A stretch of 64,000 nucleotides of DNA from Cercospora beticola (GCF_033473495.1 NC_088943.1:1840001-1904000), one strand, 5' to 3'. Numbered from the stretch's first letter, positions 21,829-33,855 are shown. Translations and numbers: made by a program. Notes: a model not told the origin generated them from the letters alone.

Positions 21829-23112
21829 TCAAGTATGCGAATTTCGCTCTGCTTGCGTACTTTCATCGCCGACTTCTTCTCCGGTTTCCTCGGGGACTGT
21901 TGGAACTTCGGGCACAGCAGGTGTGGTACTTCTCGGCGTAGCTTCTTTGCTACTGAGATTCTCTTCGGGAGCCAGCCCACGTTCTTCTGCGAGTCGCAAG
22001 GCCGATTCCCGTCTACGCGTGATTTCTGCCTCTTCTTCTTCCGCAATTTGCGCTTCCTGTCGCTTGAGGTCTGCGTACGACGGCGTCCGCTCTTGCACGC
22101 TGTCCTCGACTGCCTCTTCGGCAACAATCTCGTCCGAACTGGGTGTGCGAGCGTAACTGCTCGTTCGGCTCCTTCGTTTTCGACTATTCCCGCGCTCGCT
22201 CCGTGCGCTTCGAGACGAGACTGTTCTTGTAGAGGTTCTACTTCCAGCCGAGGGACGTTTACCTCGCTTTGGAGGTGGCGCGATTCTCCCAGAACTGCTT
22301 TCCGTCTCCATTCCAGTCATTGTCCCTCGTCGCTCTAGGACCATGGCGAATTCATCATCCAGTGGTATCGCATCATCCTCTTCGTCGCTCGGAAAGATGT
22401 CGCCTCGACTGCTGTAGCTGCTCGATGTGTTGTGACTGCCCTGCGTCCCACTCCTTGCACGAGCTTTACCTCGTCTTCCTACGCCTAGCTCATCATCTTC
22501 CAATAACGCCTCGCCCTCTGTCCGTTCGTGATCCAATCGTACTTTGTTCTTCTTCGCTCCAGGATGCTCCTGCAAATCCGCGGCGCTGGGCCTGTATCTC
22601 AAATCCTTTCCGCCTCCGAACAGCCTTCTAAAGAACCCGCCACTGCTTCCAGGAATCACTGTCGGGTCCTCTCCCTCTACGATACTTTTCCTTCGGCCTT
22701 TGGGATATGACATCTCACGCTGTCTCGCAGGTTGCGCATCAGTCGCGCCATAACCTCCATGCGCTCCACTCCCTGCCACCAACCGGTCGAATTCATCGTT
22801 GCCCCAGCCTAGCAGTCCATCATTTTCATCTTCATCCCAATCATCGTAGAAGTCGAAGCTCAGCTCCGCACGCCCTCGAGTGTTGCCCCGAGCTCTCTGT
22901 CGCCGGATTCGGTCCCGTTGGCTCAAGTTCAGACTTGGACAACTCGCGTCGATGCATGTGGTGAAGCATGATCCTATACTGTCGAAACAGGGTTTGATGT
23001 AATTCTGGCCGAAGATGTAAATCCCGCTTTGTGTGGCTTCATTGGCTGATTCGAGGGTATGGGTGATGTCGTTGATGCGCCGACGGAAGCGGGGATCGGT
23101 GGTGCGATACAT
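21829..23112 (-). CDS. Conserved fungal protein of unknown function, charged and low-complexity
   Basis: A single-exon gene of 427 codons starting at an ATG (23112). The N-terminal third looks folded (TDPRFRRRINDITHTLESANEATQ..., with Cys-rich FDSIGSCFTTCIDASC) and is followed by an aromatic-acidic motif ELSFDFYDDWDEDENDGLLGWGNDEFDRL. Short Gly-rich and basic stretches come next (SSGGFFRRLFGGGK). The rest is Ser/Arg/Glu-rich and probably disordered, with a coiled-coil-like EAQIAEEEEAEITRRRESALRL near the C-terminus. I believe similar proteins occur widely in filamentous ascomycetes, but I cannot assign a function. The N-terminal cysteines could be palmitoylated or membrane-proximal, which is only a suggestion. 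Confidence 0.8.
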   Translation of the reverse strand: MYRTTDPRFRRRINDITHTLESANEATQSGIYIFGQNYIKPCFDSIGSCFTTCIDASCPSLNLSQRDRIRRQRARGNTRGRAELSFDFYDDWDEDENDGLLGWGNDEFDRLVAGSGAHGGYGATDAQPARQREMSYPKGRRKSIVEGEDPTVIPGSSGGFFRRLFGGGKDLRYRPSAADLQEHPGAKKNKVRLDHERTEGEALLEDDELGVGRRGKARARSGTQGSHNTSSSYSSRGDIFPSDEEDDAIPLDDEFAMVLERRGTMTGMETESSSGRIAPPPKRGKRPSAGSRTSTRTVSSRSARSERGNSRKRRSRTSSYARTPSSDEIVAEEAVEDSVQERTPSYADLKRQEAQIAEEEEAEITRRRESALRLAEERGLAPEENLSSKEATPRSTTPAVPEVPTVPEETGEEVGDESTQAERNSHT

Positions 23113-24379
23113 GCTGCTGGCGCAAGCATGACGGTAGAGGAGACCTTAGCCGGAGCGGTGTCGGGGGCGGAGGCGCATGGGCGCTGTCTTCTGGAAGGCG
23201 TGTAGAGCGGTGTGTTGCTTCTTCGATCTCAATGCTGTAGCGGATGGAGCGCAGTAGACCGGGGTTGATGAACTGCTGTGACGTCCTTCGCCGAGCGTCA
23301 TCTGCCATTGGGCACGGTAGAGCGGCAGCTAGCGGTTGGATCCCGCTACAAGGTGAATGAACGAACGCTCGGTGGACGAATGCTTTGCCAGAATTCGACA
23401 GTTTCCCCGAAGGCCAACCAACCTGAACTGCCTCGTAAACACTGACCTCACAGCTTCGGCCCTCTGCCAGAAATAACACTCGAAGGCGGATGCGCGTGTC
23501 TTCCGTCAAACTCCGCACGAGAATGTCACCCCATCTTTCAGCTTCGCCACTGCTTACTGCGAAGTGAACACGCGATCTGTATCCTCCGGCACTTCCATCC
23601 TGCAACGTCTGTACTTATCTCCGGAATGATGCAGAAGTATACACTGGCCAAGATCTACAAGTCTCGCGAAGGTGAGATGCCAAGGCGAGAAGAGAAGACA
23701 AACACGTCGAGATGAAACGGTGCCGAGTTCAGACCCTGGCAGAACTTCTCACGAACTTCCCAGGGCTGGCCATGTTGGAAATCTGCATATACTTCCGGCC
23801 AGTCAAGCATCCTACTCTCGCCCCAATAGAGCATTGGCCATTTCTCCAGCTATCCTGGGCTTCGCCGCTGTTGGTTCACAAAGCAATACCACCTATCCTT
23901 CGGTTTCCAGAATGCCAGATCTTGCACAATTGCACCTCGCGATACAGTTCATGAATCGTGGAAAGTACTATCCAGTCAAGCCTTGTATGGAGCAGCAAGT
24001 GTGAACGCTACCCCGCTGGTTTTGTCCAGCATGCTTCTCCGCTCGCGACATCATCCTCACGCCTGATCTGATCAGTCGCTGTGGCCTAAATATACCCTCC
24101 CGGCTAGACCGAAGTCAGACTCTATTCTGAGCACTAAACCAGCCAATAGACCTGCGTGAGATCTGAGATGCCAACCTGTGGACTGTGCCATCGAACGGCG
24201 ACAACTAACACGAACGCGCTTCCAATTACCCGAAACGAGCGTCAAAAGCTTTTTTGGAGCCATGTCGTGAGGCGAGGCAGAGCTATAAGGCATTCCGACA
24301 GGAACTCTGGACGAGTTGATAAAGCATATTTCGCTACTCTTCAACACTAATTTGTGACTTTCTCTACACCTCTTCTCTC
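23113..24379. other. Intergenic, no convincing gene
   Basis: About 1.27 kb between divergent genes. A frame on the minus strand (23605-23039) overlaps the start of the neighbouring gene and has arginine/proline-rich shadow composition. A plus-strand frame (23672-24004) lacks motifs. Treated as promoter and 5' UTR sequence. Confidence 0.45.
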
Positions 24380-26080
24380 ATGTCGCCTGGTTCTATCAAA
24401 GCCTCTTCTCTGTACAGCGAGGCGAAAATGGTGGATTGTACTCGAGTCAAGTTTGATGTGCCCATTGGGACCTGGGGTCAGACGCAAGTGGAGGTGGAAT
24501 ACCCATGGCACCGAGACCTGGACTCCATCATCCTGCCCCTGCTGGAGACTGCACATGAACAGCAAGCTGAACGACAACGAAAACACCGCTCCGAAGGGTT
24601 GCCGATGCACAAGTCGCACTCGAAAAAGTCACATCGAGGATCAGCTAAGACCGAACGCAATGACTCTGCGGTGCTGCCCATGCGACCAAACGAAGACATC
24701 AAGCTGTATCTCAAGGGGTTCGAATCTGCAAGAGACCTGACGACGAAGCGAGGCGAGACATTCCAGACCGTGCTCGAGCAGTACGCACAACAGATGGAAA
24801 AGGACGTGGAGCGACTGGAGCTCTTCCACAAAGGCAAGCACGTCGGACGAAGCATGACGCCCGATACTGTAAGTTCGCGCCAAGATTTCGCTTTTCAGCT
24901 TCGCGGCGGACTGACCTAACGCAATAGCTAGGCCTCGGAGACGGTGCGAAGTTGCAGGTCTATGAGCTCGTTATCTAGCTCTGCGACCTCAACACAATCT
25001 CGAGAACTCCGCAGGCGCAGCAAGAAGCGATCCCGCCAGCGAGTGGAAGAGCCTGAACGAGGATCGATATTGGTGGGAAATGACATTTCAGGCGAGTCGA
25101 GTCAATCTTTGCGGTCTCCATGGTATAGCGCACCTAGCGTACCGGAGAAGAACCCATTGAGAAACTCGCATTGCCGGAATGCGTCCTGGACATCAATAGG
25201 TTCGAACTCGTCGGATAAGGCTCTCAAGCTCCTCGGTATTGATGCAAACGAACTGCAACATCTGGCTCACATCGATTCGGTCGTCCCTCTGCAACATTAT
25301 GCTTCTGGTTCCGTCACTCAGATCGACCTTCAACCCGGCCCTTCGCGTACGGCACGCCAACATGAAGGTAGCATATCTGTCGAAAGCAACAAAGCGTATG
25401 AGATTCTCGGTGCGACCGTTGAGGAAACACTAAGGCATCTCGATCTCCAAACTTCAACATCTGACGTCAACTCCATCCACGACTCGCTCTCTCCTATTGA
25501 ACCTCGACGGTATAGACATGACTCTCAAGGTCGTGCCGTGACCATTGTCTCTACCGACAAGGCCCGAAGAATGCTAGGCGTCGATCGACCCGATTCCGAT
25601 CCCGGCCCAGGTGGACGTCAACGCACTGTTCACGCAGACTACGCATTCAAGACACGATCCTATCCTTCTGCAAAACCGGTCGATTATCCCACGTCCACCT
25701 CGTCCTCCGCATACCCAGAACCTCTCAACTGCAAGCGTTTCTCATTGAAGCCGGATACCTATCGTCGCCCAGAAGATCTCATCGGCGCAACATCCGACGA
25801 CGACAAGCCGAAACGCAAATCTCACCCCGCTGCAACGACAGAAATGAAACGTAATTCAGTCATCGTCCCGTTCGCGGAAGATGCGGACCGCGAATCAGAC
25901 GATATCAAATTGACGACTACCTGCAGTGGACCCAACACTGGATATGTGGATCCCACAGATGAATCCATGGAGCCCGAGCATGCGATCCAGTATTCATTCC
26001 GCGGGACTGTCGCGAAGAGATGTCCGAGGATGAGTGGGATTATTGAGAATTGTAGTCTGAAGAGGACGTGGAGTGCGTGA
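24380..26080 (+). CDS. Unknown protein with three short DKAxxxLG-type repeats
   Basis: Two exons (24380-24868 and 24932-26080) and a 63-bp intron (GTAAGT to CTAG) encode 545 residues. The N-terminal part contains a compact segment RVKFDVPIGTWGQTQVEVEYPW and a helical, charged region. The C-terminal half is Ser/Arg-rich and mostly disordered but carries three similar units: SSDKALKLLGIDANELQHL, ESNKAYEILGATVEETLRHL and STDKARRMLGVDRPD. Such repeated short helices could be linear binding motifs. No enzyme or DNA-binding domain is recognised. The second exon frame was fixed by GCCTCGGAGACG following the CTAG acceptor. Likely a conserved signalling or scaffold protein of filamentous fungi, but this is a guess. 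Confidence 0.75.
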
Positions 26081-27081
26081 AGCGAAGACTTCTAGTAGCT
26101 CTGGGCGGCACGAGTCGTGGCATGAGAGCGTTCGAGCATATTTCATTGTTTCGTATTTCTTTTGTATTTGCATCATCATGAGAATGTTTAAGAAGAGAAG
26201 AGAAGTGCAAAGATTATTGACCATATGTTGTCATAGCGATAGATTGATACCCTCCTCGCGGGTAGTAAAGTTGGGTTTTAATCGTCTGCTTACTGTATTT
26301 ATGGGCTTGCTGGACTGTCATTTGCGTGGATTCCATTCGTTCTTCTTGCTCTTACTTCAACATACAGTTGCTGTGAGACGAGAGCACTTGTCCCATAATG
26401 ACCAAGAGCTCTCTCTGGCTGGCACGCGGCGCCGACTTCGAGCACCACTGACAGCGATATGGAAGTGCATCAGGCTCTGCAGCGACGATAGGTGAGTGGC
26501 GTATTTAACTTTCGACGTGGATACCAAAACTGATGATTTCCTCATGCACAGGACGTTTGCCTGTTCAAAGCTTTGATTGCCCGTCGGCTGGATGCTCACT
26601 GCTCAGCACATCACCTTAAGGCGACCTCATGAATCTTGGATGAAGCACGCATTCGTCGGAGTTCCCGGAGATTCACGTCAATGAGGATCAGACATTACTG
26701 GTACGAGGCAGTACGAGGTTCTTAAAATTGTCCTCACTTCATCTAACCATTCCCCGATGCACACGAATGCCTTGCCGAAGAACAAGTTGCTCGGAACACA
26801 TACATTCCGATATGATGAGCACGCGAAGATTGCAGCTAGGGCTGAAGTAAGCGGGGTCCTTCTTGAACGGCATCTTCCAAGATTTGAACATAAGTTGACT
26901 CAGACATAGATGACATACTTAGCCAGCTGTACCCTGCCGTCAACAACATAGCATTCCACGATTCGGACTTCAGCACAACGTGCGATAGGCGCCCGCGGAC
27001 AGCCCCGGTCGTGCTGAATCACCGGTTCTGGTGATCGCTCCCAGCATTGCTGTCTCTAGCAGAGAATCAACAGGTGCGGAG
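26081..27081. other. Intergenic, no gene seen
   Basis: About 1 kb between converging genes. Short frames only, none with motifs. Confidence 0.45.
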
Positions 27082-27582
27082 TCAATAGCTTCCCTCCAGC
27101 ATTTTGATAGTAGTAGCTGCAGACTGAGCGGCCTCAGCAGCAGACCGCGCTGCGCTGGTAGAGGACCGCTGAGCGGCAGCGGCAGCACTCCTCGCGCTAT
27201 CGGCGTTGGAGCTCGAGGCCATCAGCTGTCCTGCAATACCCGCGCTCATATGAGAGACTTGGCCACCGTGGTATTCCGCTCCCTGCAGCGAGTACTCTGC
27301 TCGGTCTGCGCACGCGGCGGTGTAGCCTTCGTGGTATTGTATCTTCTGCCAGATTTCCTCCGCGACTTTTCTGTCCACGGCGGCTTGCTCGCTGAGCTTG
27401 AGCGTCTTCTTCAAAGCAGCTTCGGTTGCGAGTCGGTCTTTTCGGGCAGCTTCGGCGTGGTTCTTCATCTGCTGCAGGATGTTCAGCTGTGCGAAGTTGC
27501 TGTTTGCGGCGGCATCGCTCGATTGTTCGTAGGAGGAATGGGTGAAGCCCCAAAGAGCGGCAGAGTTCTTGCGAGCCGTCAT
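27082..27582 (-). CDS. Hypothetical Ala-rich coiled-coil protein
   Basis: A single-exon frame of 166 codons from the ATG at 27582. The middle is a predicted long helix (AEAARKDRLATEAALKKTLKLSEQAAVDRKVAEEIWQKIQYHEGY, shown here as alternating charged and Ala/Leu positions). The C-terminal part is Ala/Ser-rich with repeated SAAxAAQ units. It lacks a signal peptide and any recognised domain. The composition supports real coding sequence, but the gene is unnamed and could have an additional 5' exon. Neighbouring intergenic sequence is long on both sides. Confidence 0.5.
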   Translation of the reverse strand: MTARKNSAALWGFTHSSYEQSSDAAANSNFAQLNILQQMKNHAEAARKDRLATEAALKKTLKLSEQAAVDRKVAEEIWQKIQYHEGYTAACADRAEYSLQGAEYHGGQVSHMSAGIAGQLMASSSNADSARSAAAAAQRSSTSAARSAAEAAQSAATTIKMLEGSY

Positions 27583-30175
27583 TCTAGCCACGATCAGCTT
27601 TGGTGAAAGTGAACTGAAGGGAAAGATCTAAATACTGACTTGCCGAGGGAGACAGATGGCGGAGATGGAAGGCGTGAGGTCAATGTCGCCGGTTGCCCGA
27701 AATACGAAAGCGACAATGGCAATTGTAGCCCAAACGGTCGTGCAGGAAGAAGAAGGCGCGGAAGCCGGGTCGATCTGAAGCTTGAGAACGCGCCTGAAGC
27801 AGCAGAATCGAAGAAGCGACATTCTACTCCAACATTTCAACTTTTCGACCCTTTCTCTGGGTTCTTTGATCGCCCGCTGCTCGGTCTGCTGGCGTGGTTC
27901 CCATCAGGATGTCGCCTACATCTAACTGCTCGAAGAACTTGCAGGACAGACAGTCTACACACCGGCAGCGATGTCAAGAAACAGGACTCATATGGCATCT
28001 ATCTCTTGAAGTCCACAATGCCAAGTTCTAAGTGCTGGCACCCAGTGAGCAGGTCAAGAAGCGAGATCATTCGTTGAGAAAACACATCGATTTTCGCGGG
28101 TCTTGATGTACTCGACGACTGTGCAATAACACACCGTACAAGTCCTCGAGATCTTCAAACTCCCGGGCTCATTAGTGGAGGAGGCCCTTGCAGCACTTGG
28201 CCTTGACTTGCCAGGCACAATGATTCGATGGGCCGTATGGAGCAGCTCAACGCCCACGCTGATGCTCCCCACTCCTTAGACAAGAGCCAAAGTCGAGCAC
28301 AACGACTCCTACCACAGTTCGGTTCAGTGAGTTACCATGGAGATATACGAGGGGTAGTAATCTCCATGCTGATCAGCAGGCCCGCAAAGATGCTCCTGTT
28401 CTCGCTGCACTGAGCGTGGGGTCGAAGCATCAGCATCTTCTGGTGGAAGCAGTCGGAACAATCCTCCGTTTCATACCACGTCCCACAGCGCCAGAGAAAT
28501 CTCTTGCTTTTCGCTCTGGCGATATGCTCATTTCGAAAGAGCATCGGGATGTCGAAACATCTGTTGCAAGCACGACTGGTGGCGTTCTCGTTGGGTCTTG
28601 GCACATCGGGCTAGCGTTCAGATACTGTAACACGATCTGGCTCCGAGACATCTTATCGATTTGCCGCCAGGGCTGTAGACTGCGCAGCGAATGCAGCACA
28701 CTCTCTGCAGCAATTGGTCTGCGTCTCCCGCACAAAAGTAACGTCCTGGAAGCACTGAGCATATGCTGGCGTACTCGGTGTTTCTTGTGCGTGTTCGACC
28801 TACGAGCTGTCAGTCGGGAGAATAAAACAGCCGCAAATGATCATTCGCAGTCAGATTCGGGCAATGGCCCTTCTGCACTTGCCAAGATCCTAAATGATTC
28901 GCTCAGGAAGTGGCTGGGCCTGCCAAGACTCAATGCGACTTCACGATCCTTCAGCCTTGTCCGAAGGTACTTTGGCGGTGCCTCTTCCCCGCATGAACTC
29001 CCCATGTCTCATGTCGGGAAAGGGCATCTATTGGAGCAGCGAAGAGCTCATCGTTTCGCATCGAAAGCCATGCTGGATCCTGATGGACTCTAGACTCGAT
29101 TTCGGCTCCTAATCATCCTCAGAACGGCACTGTACGCCGCGCCATGCAGTATGTTGCATTATGCCGAGCAAACATCTTTGTGGACGGTCAGATATCTTCA
29201 GCCTCGTTGGGGGTCACGCTGGCGCATACTGGCAGTGTTTTGCTTCTCGTGGCGCACGAATCCCTGCATTTATGCAGCCACCTGAACATCAAGTAAATGA
29301 GGCGGTACTACATTCCAATGTCGTACACAGCCTTTCAACACTGGCTATACTTCGCAAGACTGGATGGAGGACGGGACGACCTCCGAAGGTGGATCTCTTC
29401 TCCAGCGCAACGCGACCTCAGATTTGCACCCTCCACGAGAACCCTTCAGCCTGATGTGAAATTTGGAACACTTGTGGCTGTCGCGCAAGGCTGTGTCAGC
29501 CTTGCGAACTCGAACTCTCCCTGCGCGCTGCAGCACTGCGGACGTGGAGCTGACCTCTAGGGAAAGGCTGATTAGGCAATGGCTTCTACTTGTGCAATCA
29601 CAGCCGCACATGCGATCTCGCCATATTGATATGAAACTTAGCGTTGCTTCAACTACGGACCTGCTCCTGCAACGGCTAGCGTCAAGCCGCCCAAGTATCC
29701 GTGAAGTCTGCAGGTACCTATTGCAGATGGGGTTGGCGCAGCCAATACGCTATCGGCATAGGATGGTGCGTCGAACGAACTGAGTCCGTGCAGTCCTCAT
29801 TGAACGGCGGCCTCTCGGCAGATATGCCTTAGCTTCAGGCTGGAATACGCCATCTCACTACATTCTGTTACACGCAGGGAGGCTTATGACTGTTCTGTAC
29901 CCATTCGGACGATTATCTCACCGGTTCAGCACGGCGAAGCATATGCGACAACAACAATCATGGAGTGGTATCGCATGATGTAGGACCAACACTCGTTGTA
30001 CCTTTGGGATCATGCCACGAGAGAGGACCTGTGGAGGCGCGGATTGGACGACGATAATTTGGTCTCCTGAGCACTGCTGGCATCGTCGGCTCTAGATGCT
30101 GTCGAGGCTGTTCAGCCCCAGTTCTCCGTGATGATATGCATCAATCCCACGTTGATACAGACCCGCGGAAGGGTG
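27583..30175. other. Gene-poor stretch, no gene supported
   Basis: About 2.6 kb with many short overlapping frames on both strands. The longest, 28416-29093 on the plus strand, has arginine, serine and cysteine-rich shadow-like composition and no motif. A minus frame near 28604 contains an RACNRC string but none of the remaining spacing of a Zn2Cys6 finger. No repeat boundary was visible. Confidence 0.4.
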
Positions 30176-30182
30176 TATAAAA
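30176..30182 (+). promoter_or_regulatory. TATA box (TATAAAA)
   Basis: TATAAAA lies 116 bases upstream of the ATG of the type I membrane protein gene at 30298, a suitable distance for a core promoter with a short leader. Confidence 0.5.
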
Positions 30183-30297
30183 CATCGTTCGCGCCATTTT
30201 GGAACCGGAGCGATACCTCACAAGACTTCTACGCACTGGTCGATCCCGTGCAATACATATCACATTCGTTCAGTTTCGAGCAGATCATTCTCTCAAT

Positions 30298-32311
30298 ATG
30301 TCTCTCGCAGCACTATTGAGACTGTCTGTCTGCTTGTTCGGCACCTTCTACCCTGCGTTTGGAACGTCTCTCGAATCGAGTATCGTTGTGCGAGCTCCAG
30401 ACGGAAGACCAAACTCATATGTTATTCGTGACATCTCTCATGAGCTCCACAAAGCTGCTCGGGCCGAGCCAAATCGTGTTTGGAAGAACAGCACAACATT
30501 CGACACCAATGGGACAAAGCAGTGCTTTTGAAGCTGTATCGACCTATCAGCCCGCAAAGTTTTTAATGCTCTTGCTGACGTACCTATCCTAGTGGCGATG
30601 CTCAGAAAGTATTCACAAGAGACAATGCCAAGGCACCTAATGGTACATGGAAAATCCCATCTGGCCTCGAGATCGTCTGCCGCACGTGCTATCTCAAGGG
30701 CATCGCTACGGGCGAACTTACCCTGTCCCAGGACTTCAACATTACCCAGACAATTGACGATCTTGAGTCTACAGTCTCCGGAGTGGTTCAGAATATCACG
30801 ACGGAAGTTGGAGAGGTGATTGGAGGCTTCATTGATTCGGCTGGAGAAGAACTCAAGGAGCTCATTCTCGAAGGTGATTTCAATTTCGACGATTTCAAGT
30901 CCCCGACGTGGAACTATACCTTCGACATGGACGACTTGCCGCCAATTCCGGACGCGAAGTTACGCTTCACCTTCGACGAATTGGAGTTATACATGCTCAT
31001 TGACACGACACTGTCTCTCGGGGCGACATACACCCTTCCCTTGTACAAGTCAAAGACTCCTCTTGGTGTACACATCACGAAGGACCTAGAGCTCGGCATT
31101 ATCTTTGATGTGGAGCTCATCCTCTCCGCCGAGGCGGCGATCATCATTGGCAGTGGCTTCCATTTGAAGATCGACGACGGCTTCGCCATCGACATCGTAT
31201 TGTTTGGAAAAGACCCCTCGAATTTGGAGTTGTAAGTGTTGGTGCAAATGCTGGTGGACGCCATCAGCGCGAGACGCAAAAGCTAACGCCGTTGGTTAGT
31301 AACGGAGGACAATTCGAATTACTCCCAGTCACCATCGAGGCGGGGGGTGTTCTGTTCACCGCTGTGCTCCGCGTTGGTGTTCATACCGGGATGAAACTAG
31401 CTACACCAGAGCTGCCCTCCTGGAGTATCGCCAATCGCACTTTAGGGGGCTCTGTCGGAGGCGGCATCGAAGTTGGTGTGTTCGCGAACATTGCTGAGAT
31501 GACGACAAATATCACGTATGTACCCGACGACGAGGAATGCGCCTTTGGTGTCGTTCAATCGTACAAACTTGCCCTTGGGGCAAACGCCGGTGCTACTATC
31601 CACGTAGGAACGGAACGATGGGGTCCAGAACTCAAGACCTCCAAGGCAATCTACACCACAAAGCTTGCATCAGCTTGTGCCATCTCTGGTACCCCAGCCG
31701 TTACATCTGCAATACCTACAGCCACGGATGCTGCCATCCTTCGGAGACAAGGTCTTTCTGAACTGGAGCTTGTGCATGAGACGACATACACTGCAGTCAG
31801 CTGTGTCTCGACTGGTCTTGTCAACTGCCCCGCCTCGCTACAAACCACTTCGACTTCTTCAACGACAATCACTTTAACTACGGCTGTTGCCTCCGGTGTC
31901 GACAAGAAGGCACTGTCTAGCTCCATCTGGCCGGGAATCGATGCTCGTCAGGTTGCAGCTGCCATAACCACTGTAGCATTCGGCACGAATGCTGTGAAGT
32001 TGCCGACTACATCGGGCAGCCCCGTTCCTTACGTTGCGAGCGCGACCGGAACCGTAGATGGCATAAGAGACGATATAGAGGATGCGATCAAAGGCTTGCC
32101 CAAGGCTACCATTATTGGTGTGAGTGTCGGAGTTGGAGTGCCGGTCGTCCTATCGATCGCGCTTTGTTGTTGGTAAGTAATACTCTTTCGTCCCGCCCTT
32201 GGCTTGCCCCTCGGATCAACGAGGTGTTTCAATGTTGCTGACTTGTGCCCTTGTTGGGCTTATAGGTGTTTGGTCAGAAGAAGACGTACTGGGATCACGA
32301 TCAAGACTTAG
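30298..32311 (+). CDS. Type I membrane protein, DUF7223-like
   Basis: Four exons (30298-30521, 30593-31231, 31300-32172, 32266-32311) give 593 residues. A signal peptide (MSLAALLRLSVCLFGTFYPAFG) is followed by a short linker and then a large extracellular beta-rich domain with many N-glycosylation sequons. This includes IVCRTCYLKGIATGELTLS and VVQSYKLALGANAGATIHVG, segments I associate with fungal DUF7223 proteins. A Ser/Thr-rich stalk, a membrane segment (IIGVSVGVGVPVVLSIALCC) and a stop-transfer RRRR in the last 15-residue exon complete it. Introns 2-4 have GTAAGT donors and good frame continuity. The first intron (donor GTGCTT) is the weak point, so the region around residues 60-80 may be wrong. 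The role is unknown; it is likely a cell-wall-facing surface protein. Confidence 0.75.
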
Positions 32312-32967
32312 TGTTTCTGCCAGATTCAGTGCAGCGAGGTTAAAGCTGGAAGTGCATGACCCGAAGACAAATCCGGGCGGAGGGACAAACGTGGCGGTGA
32401 CCGCGATCAACCTCTTTCAATCGGTCTGAGGCGTCGGATTGATTGTAACGAAGAGGCTGCAATCATAGTAGTATCAATAAACCAATAAAGCCATATTGTG
32501 CTGAGTCATTCCATCGTCAACTCCGCCCTCCGCAGTTGGCCCACAACATGTCGAATGCAGCAAATTTCAATTTGAGCAGTCATTCATTTCCCCGGTGGGC
32601 AGATCGATTGGTAAAGCGGACACCAGCACGATATCCTGGACCGAGTAAGGGTGGACATGCGGAACTTGGCGAACATGCCCGAAGGCAACCTTGTAGACAC
32701 GGTTGATAATGTATCGCGCTATTGGCCTTTCTGACCCTTCGGCGGTGTTTACGGCAGCAGACCATTCTACAGTTCTCAGTAATGTGGAGTGGACAGAGAT
32801 GTTCAGAGCTAGAGAAGAAGAATATCTGTGCCGGTTCGCTAACATTGGCCTCACGATATTGACGAGATTCAATCCCGACGAGCTGGAAGCCTGGAGCTCA
32901 CTTTTCGACGGCACATTCTACTTGTGCTAGGAGTCACTTCAACAAAATTTTCAGATCATTCTAGTTG
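32312..32967. other. Intergenic, no gene supported
   Basis: About 650 bp between converging genes. Overlapping frames on both strands (32567-32914 minus and 32703-32930 plus) read protein-like but share the same bases, have no start context or domain, and are left unannotated. Confidence 0.4.
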
Positions 32968-33855
32968 CTACAACAAGCGCTGATTAATCCAAGCCGCTGC
33001 ATCACAGATAGCTTCGTCTCGTGTCGCAAATGTTCCCGAAGCATTAAAAGTATGCCCGCCAAAACATTGATACGGACGATCGTCTGCCGGAAGTCCATTC
33101 CTCCAGCATACCGAATTACATGCCTGCTTCTCGCCACGTGAGATGGCGACTCGATGTTCATCATTGGCGGAGATACACAAGCCGATGCACTCTTCTAGAC
33201 TCCTCACGAGAGCAGTGTTAATGAAAATCATGCTGTCGGGGTAGTTCCGCCAATCGTAACCTATGAAGTCTTTGCCGCATATTTTTCGGAACAGTATAGG
33301 GTCTTCATCTTCCCTTGCTATGGTGTAGAGGCTGTCGTTCGATGAAGGACAGTCTCTTACGAAGGTACCCTCGGGTAGAACAACTGTACTGTACGTGATA
33401 GGATTTGTCGTGCTCGTTGGTGCTGTGGTTGTTGACAAGGAGTTGTTGGAGGCTCCGTCATTGGTCTGCGCAATACCGTCGGATATTGCATTCGACTCGT
33501 TGCCCATTGACTCCCGCTCTTGTTCTAGATTGTTGTTCTTGCTCCGCGATGCCAAAACGCCTCCAACACCTCCTCCTATTGCTCCAAGGACAAGTACGAA
33601 TGCAACAATGGCCAGCCCGACCTTGAATGTCCTACTCTAAGGCCTGCTCCACCAGCTTTGTCGTCTCACATCTTTCTCCAAACTCAGTGCTTCTTGACCA
33701 TTTCTGACATTGCCGGCCCAGTGAGGGTGATGTCCCAGCCAGATCTTGTCCCCTTCAGATTCGTGAACAACGATTTTTTGCTCCTTGGAATCATCTACTT
33801 CCAATCCTTGCCTTTCGTCGCGAACGACCTCCAGCTCAGAGTAGTGGCGAGGCAT
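32968..33855 (-). CDS. PAN/apple-like type II membrane protein with an in-frame TAG
   Basis: One frame runs from the ATG at 33855 to the stop at 32968 but is interrupted by TAG at 33637-33639. Before the TAG is a cytosolic tail (MPRHYSELEVVRDERQGLEV). Immediately after it comes a membrane anchor (VGLAIVAFVLVLGAIGGGVGGV), a Ser/Thr-rich stalk and a C-terminal domain with eight cysteines resembling the fungal PAN/apple fold. This order is typical of a large family of dothideomycete surface proteins. The TAG could be removed by splicing. One option is a 33-nt GTGAGA...CTTAG segment, which is very short for fungi; another is a 72-nt GTCAGA...CTTAG segment with a poor donor. Both keep the frame. 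Otherwise the gene is a young pseudogene. Confidence 0.6.

Noticed and set aside
23039..23605. Minus-strand frame of 188 codons
   Set aside because: It overlaps the start of the better supported gene at 23112 in another frame and is Pro/Arg-rich as expected for an antisense or out-of-frame shadow.
28332..28604. Possible Zn2Cys6 transcription factor start (RACNRC) on the minus strand
   Set aside because: The basic linker and the remaining cysteines of the Zn2Cys6 pattern are missing.
28416..29093. Plus-strand frame of 225 codons
   Set aside because: Composition is that of a shadow frame, there is no domain or signal, and an equally long minus-strand frame overlaps it.
32567..32930. Protein-like frames on both strands
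   Set aside because: They occupy the same bases on opposite strands, have no supporting start, splice or domain evidence, and cannot both be real.
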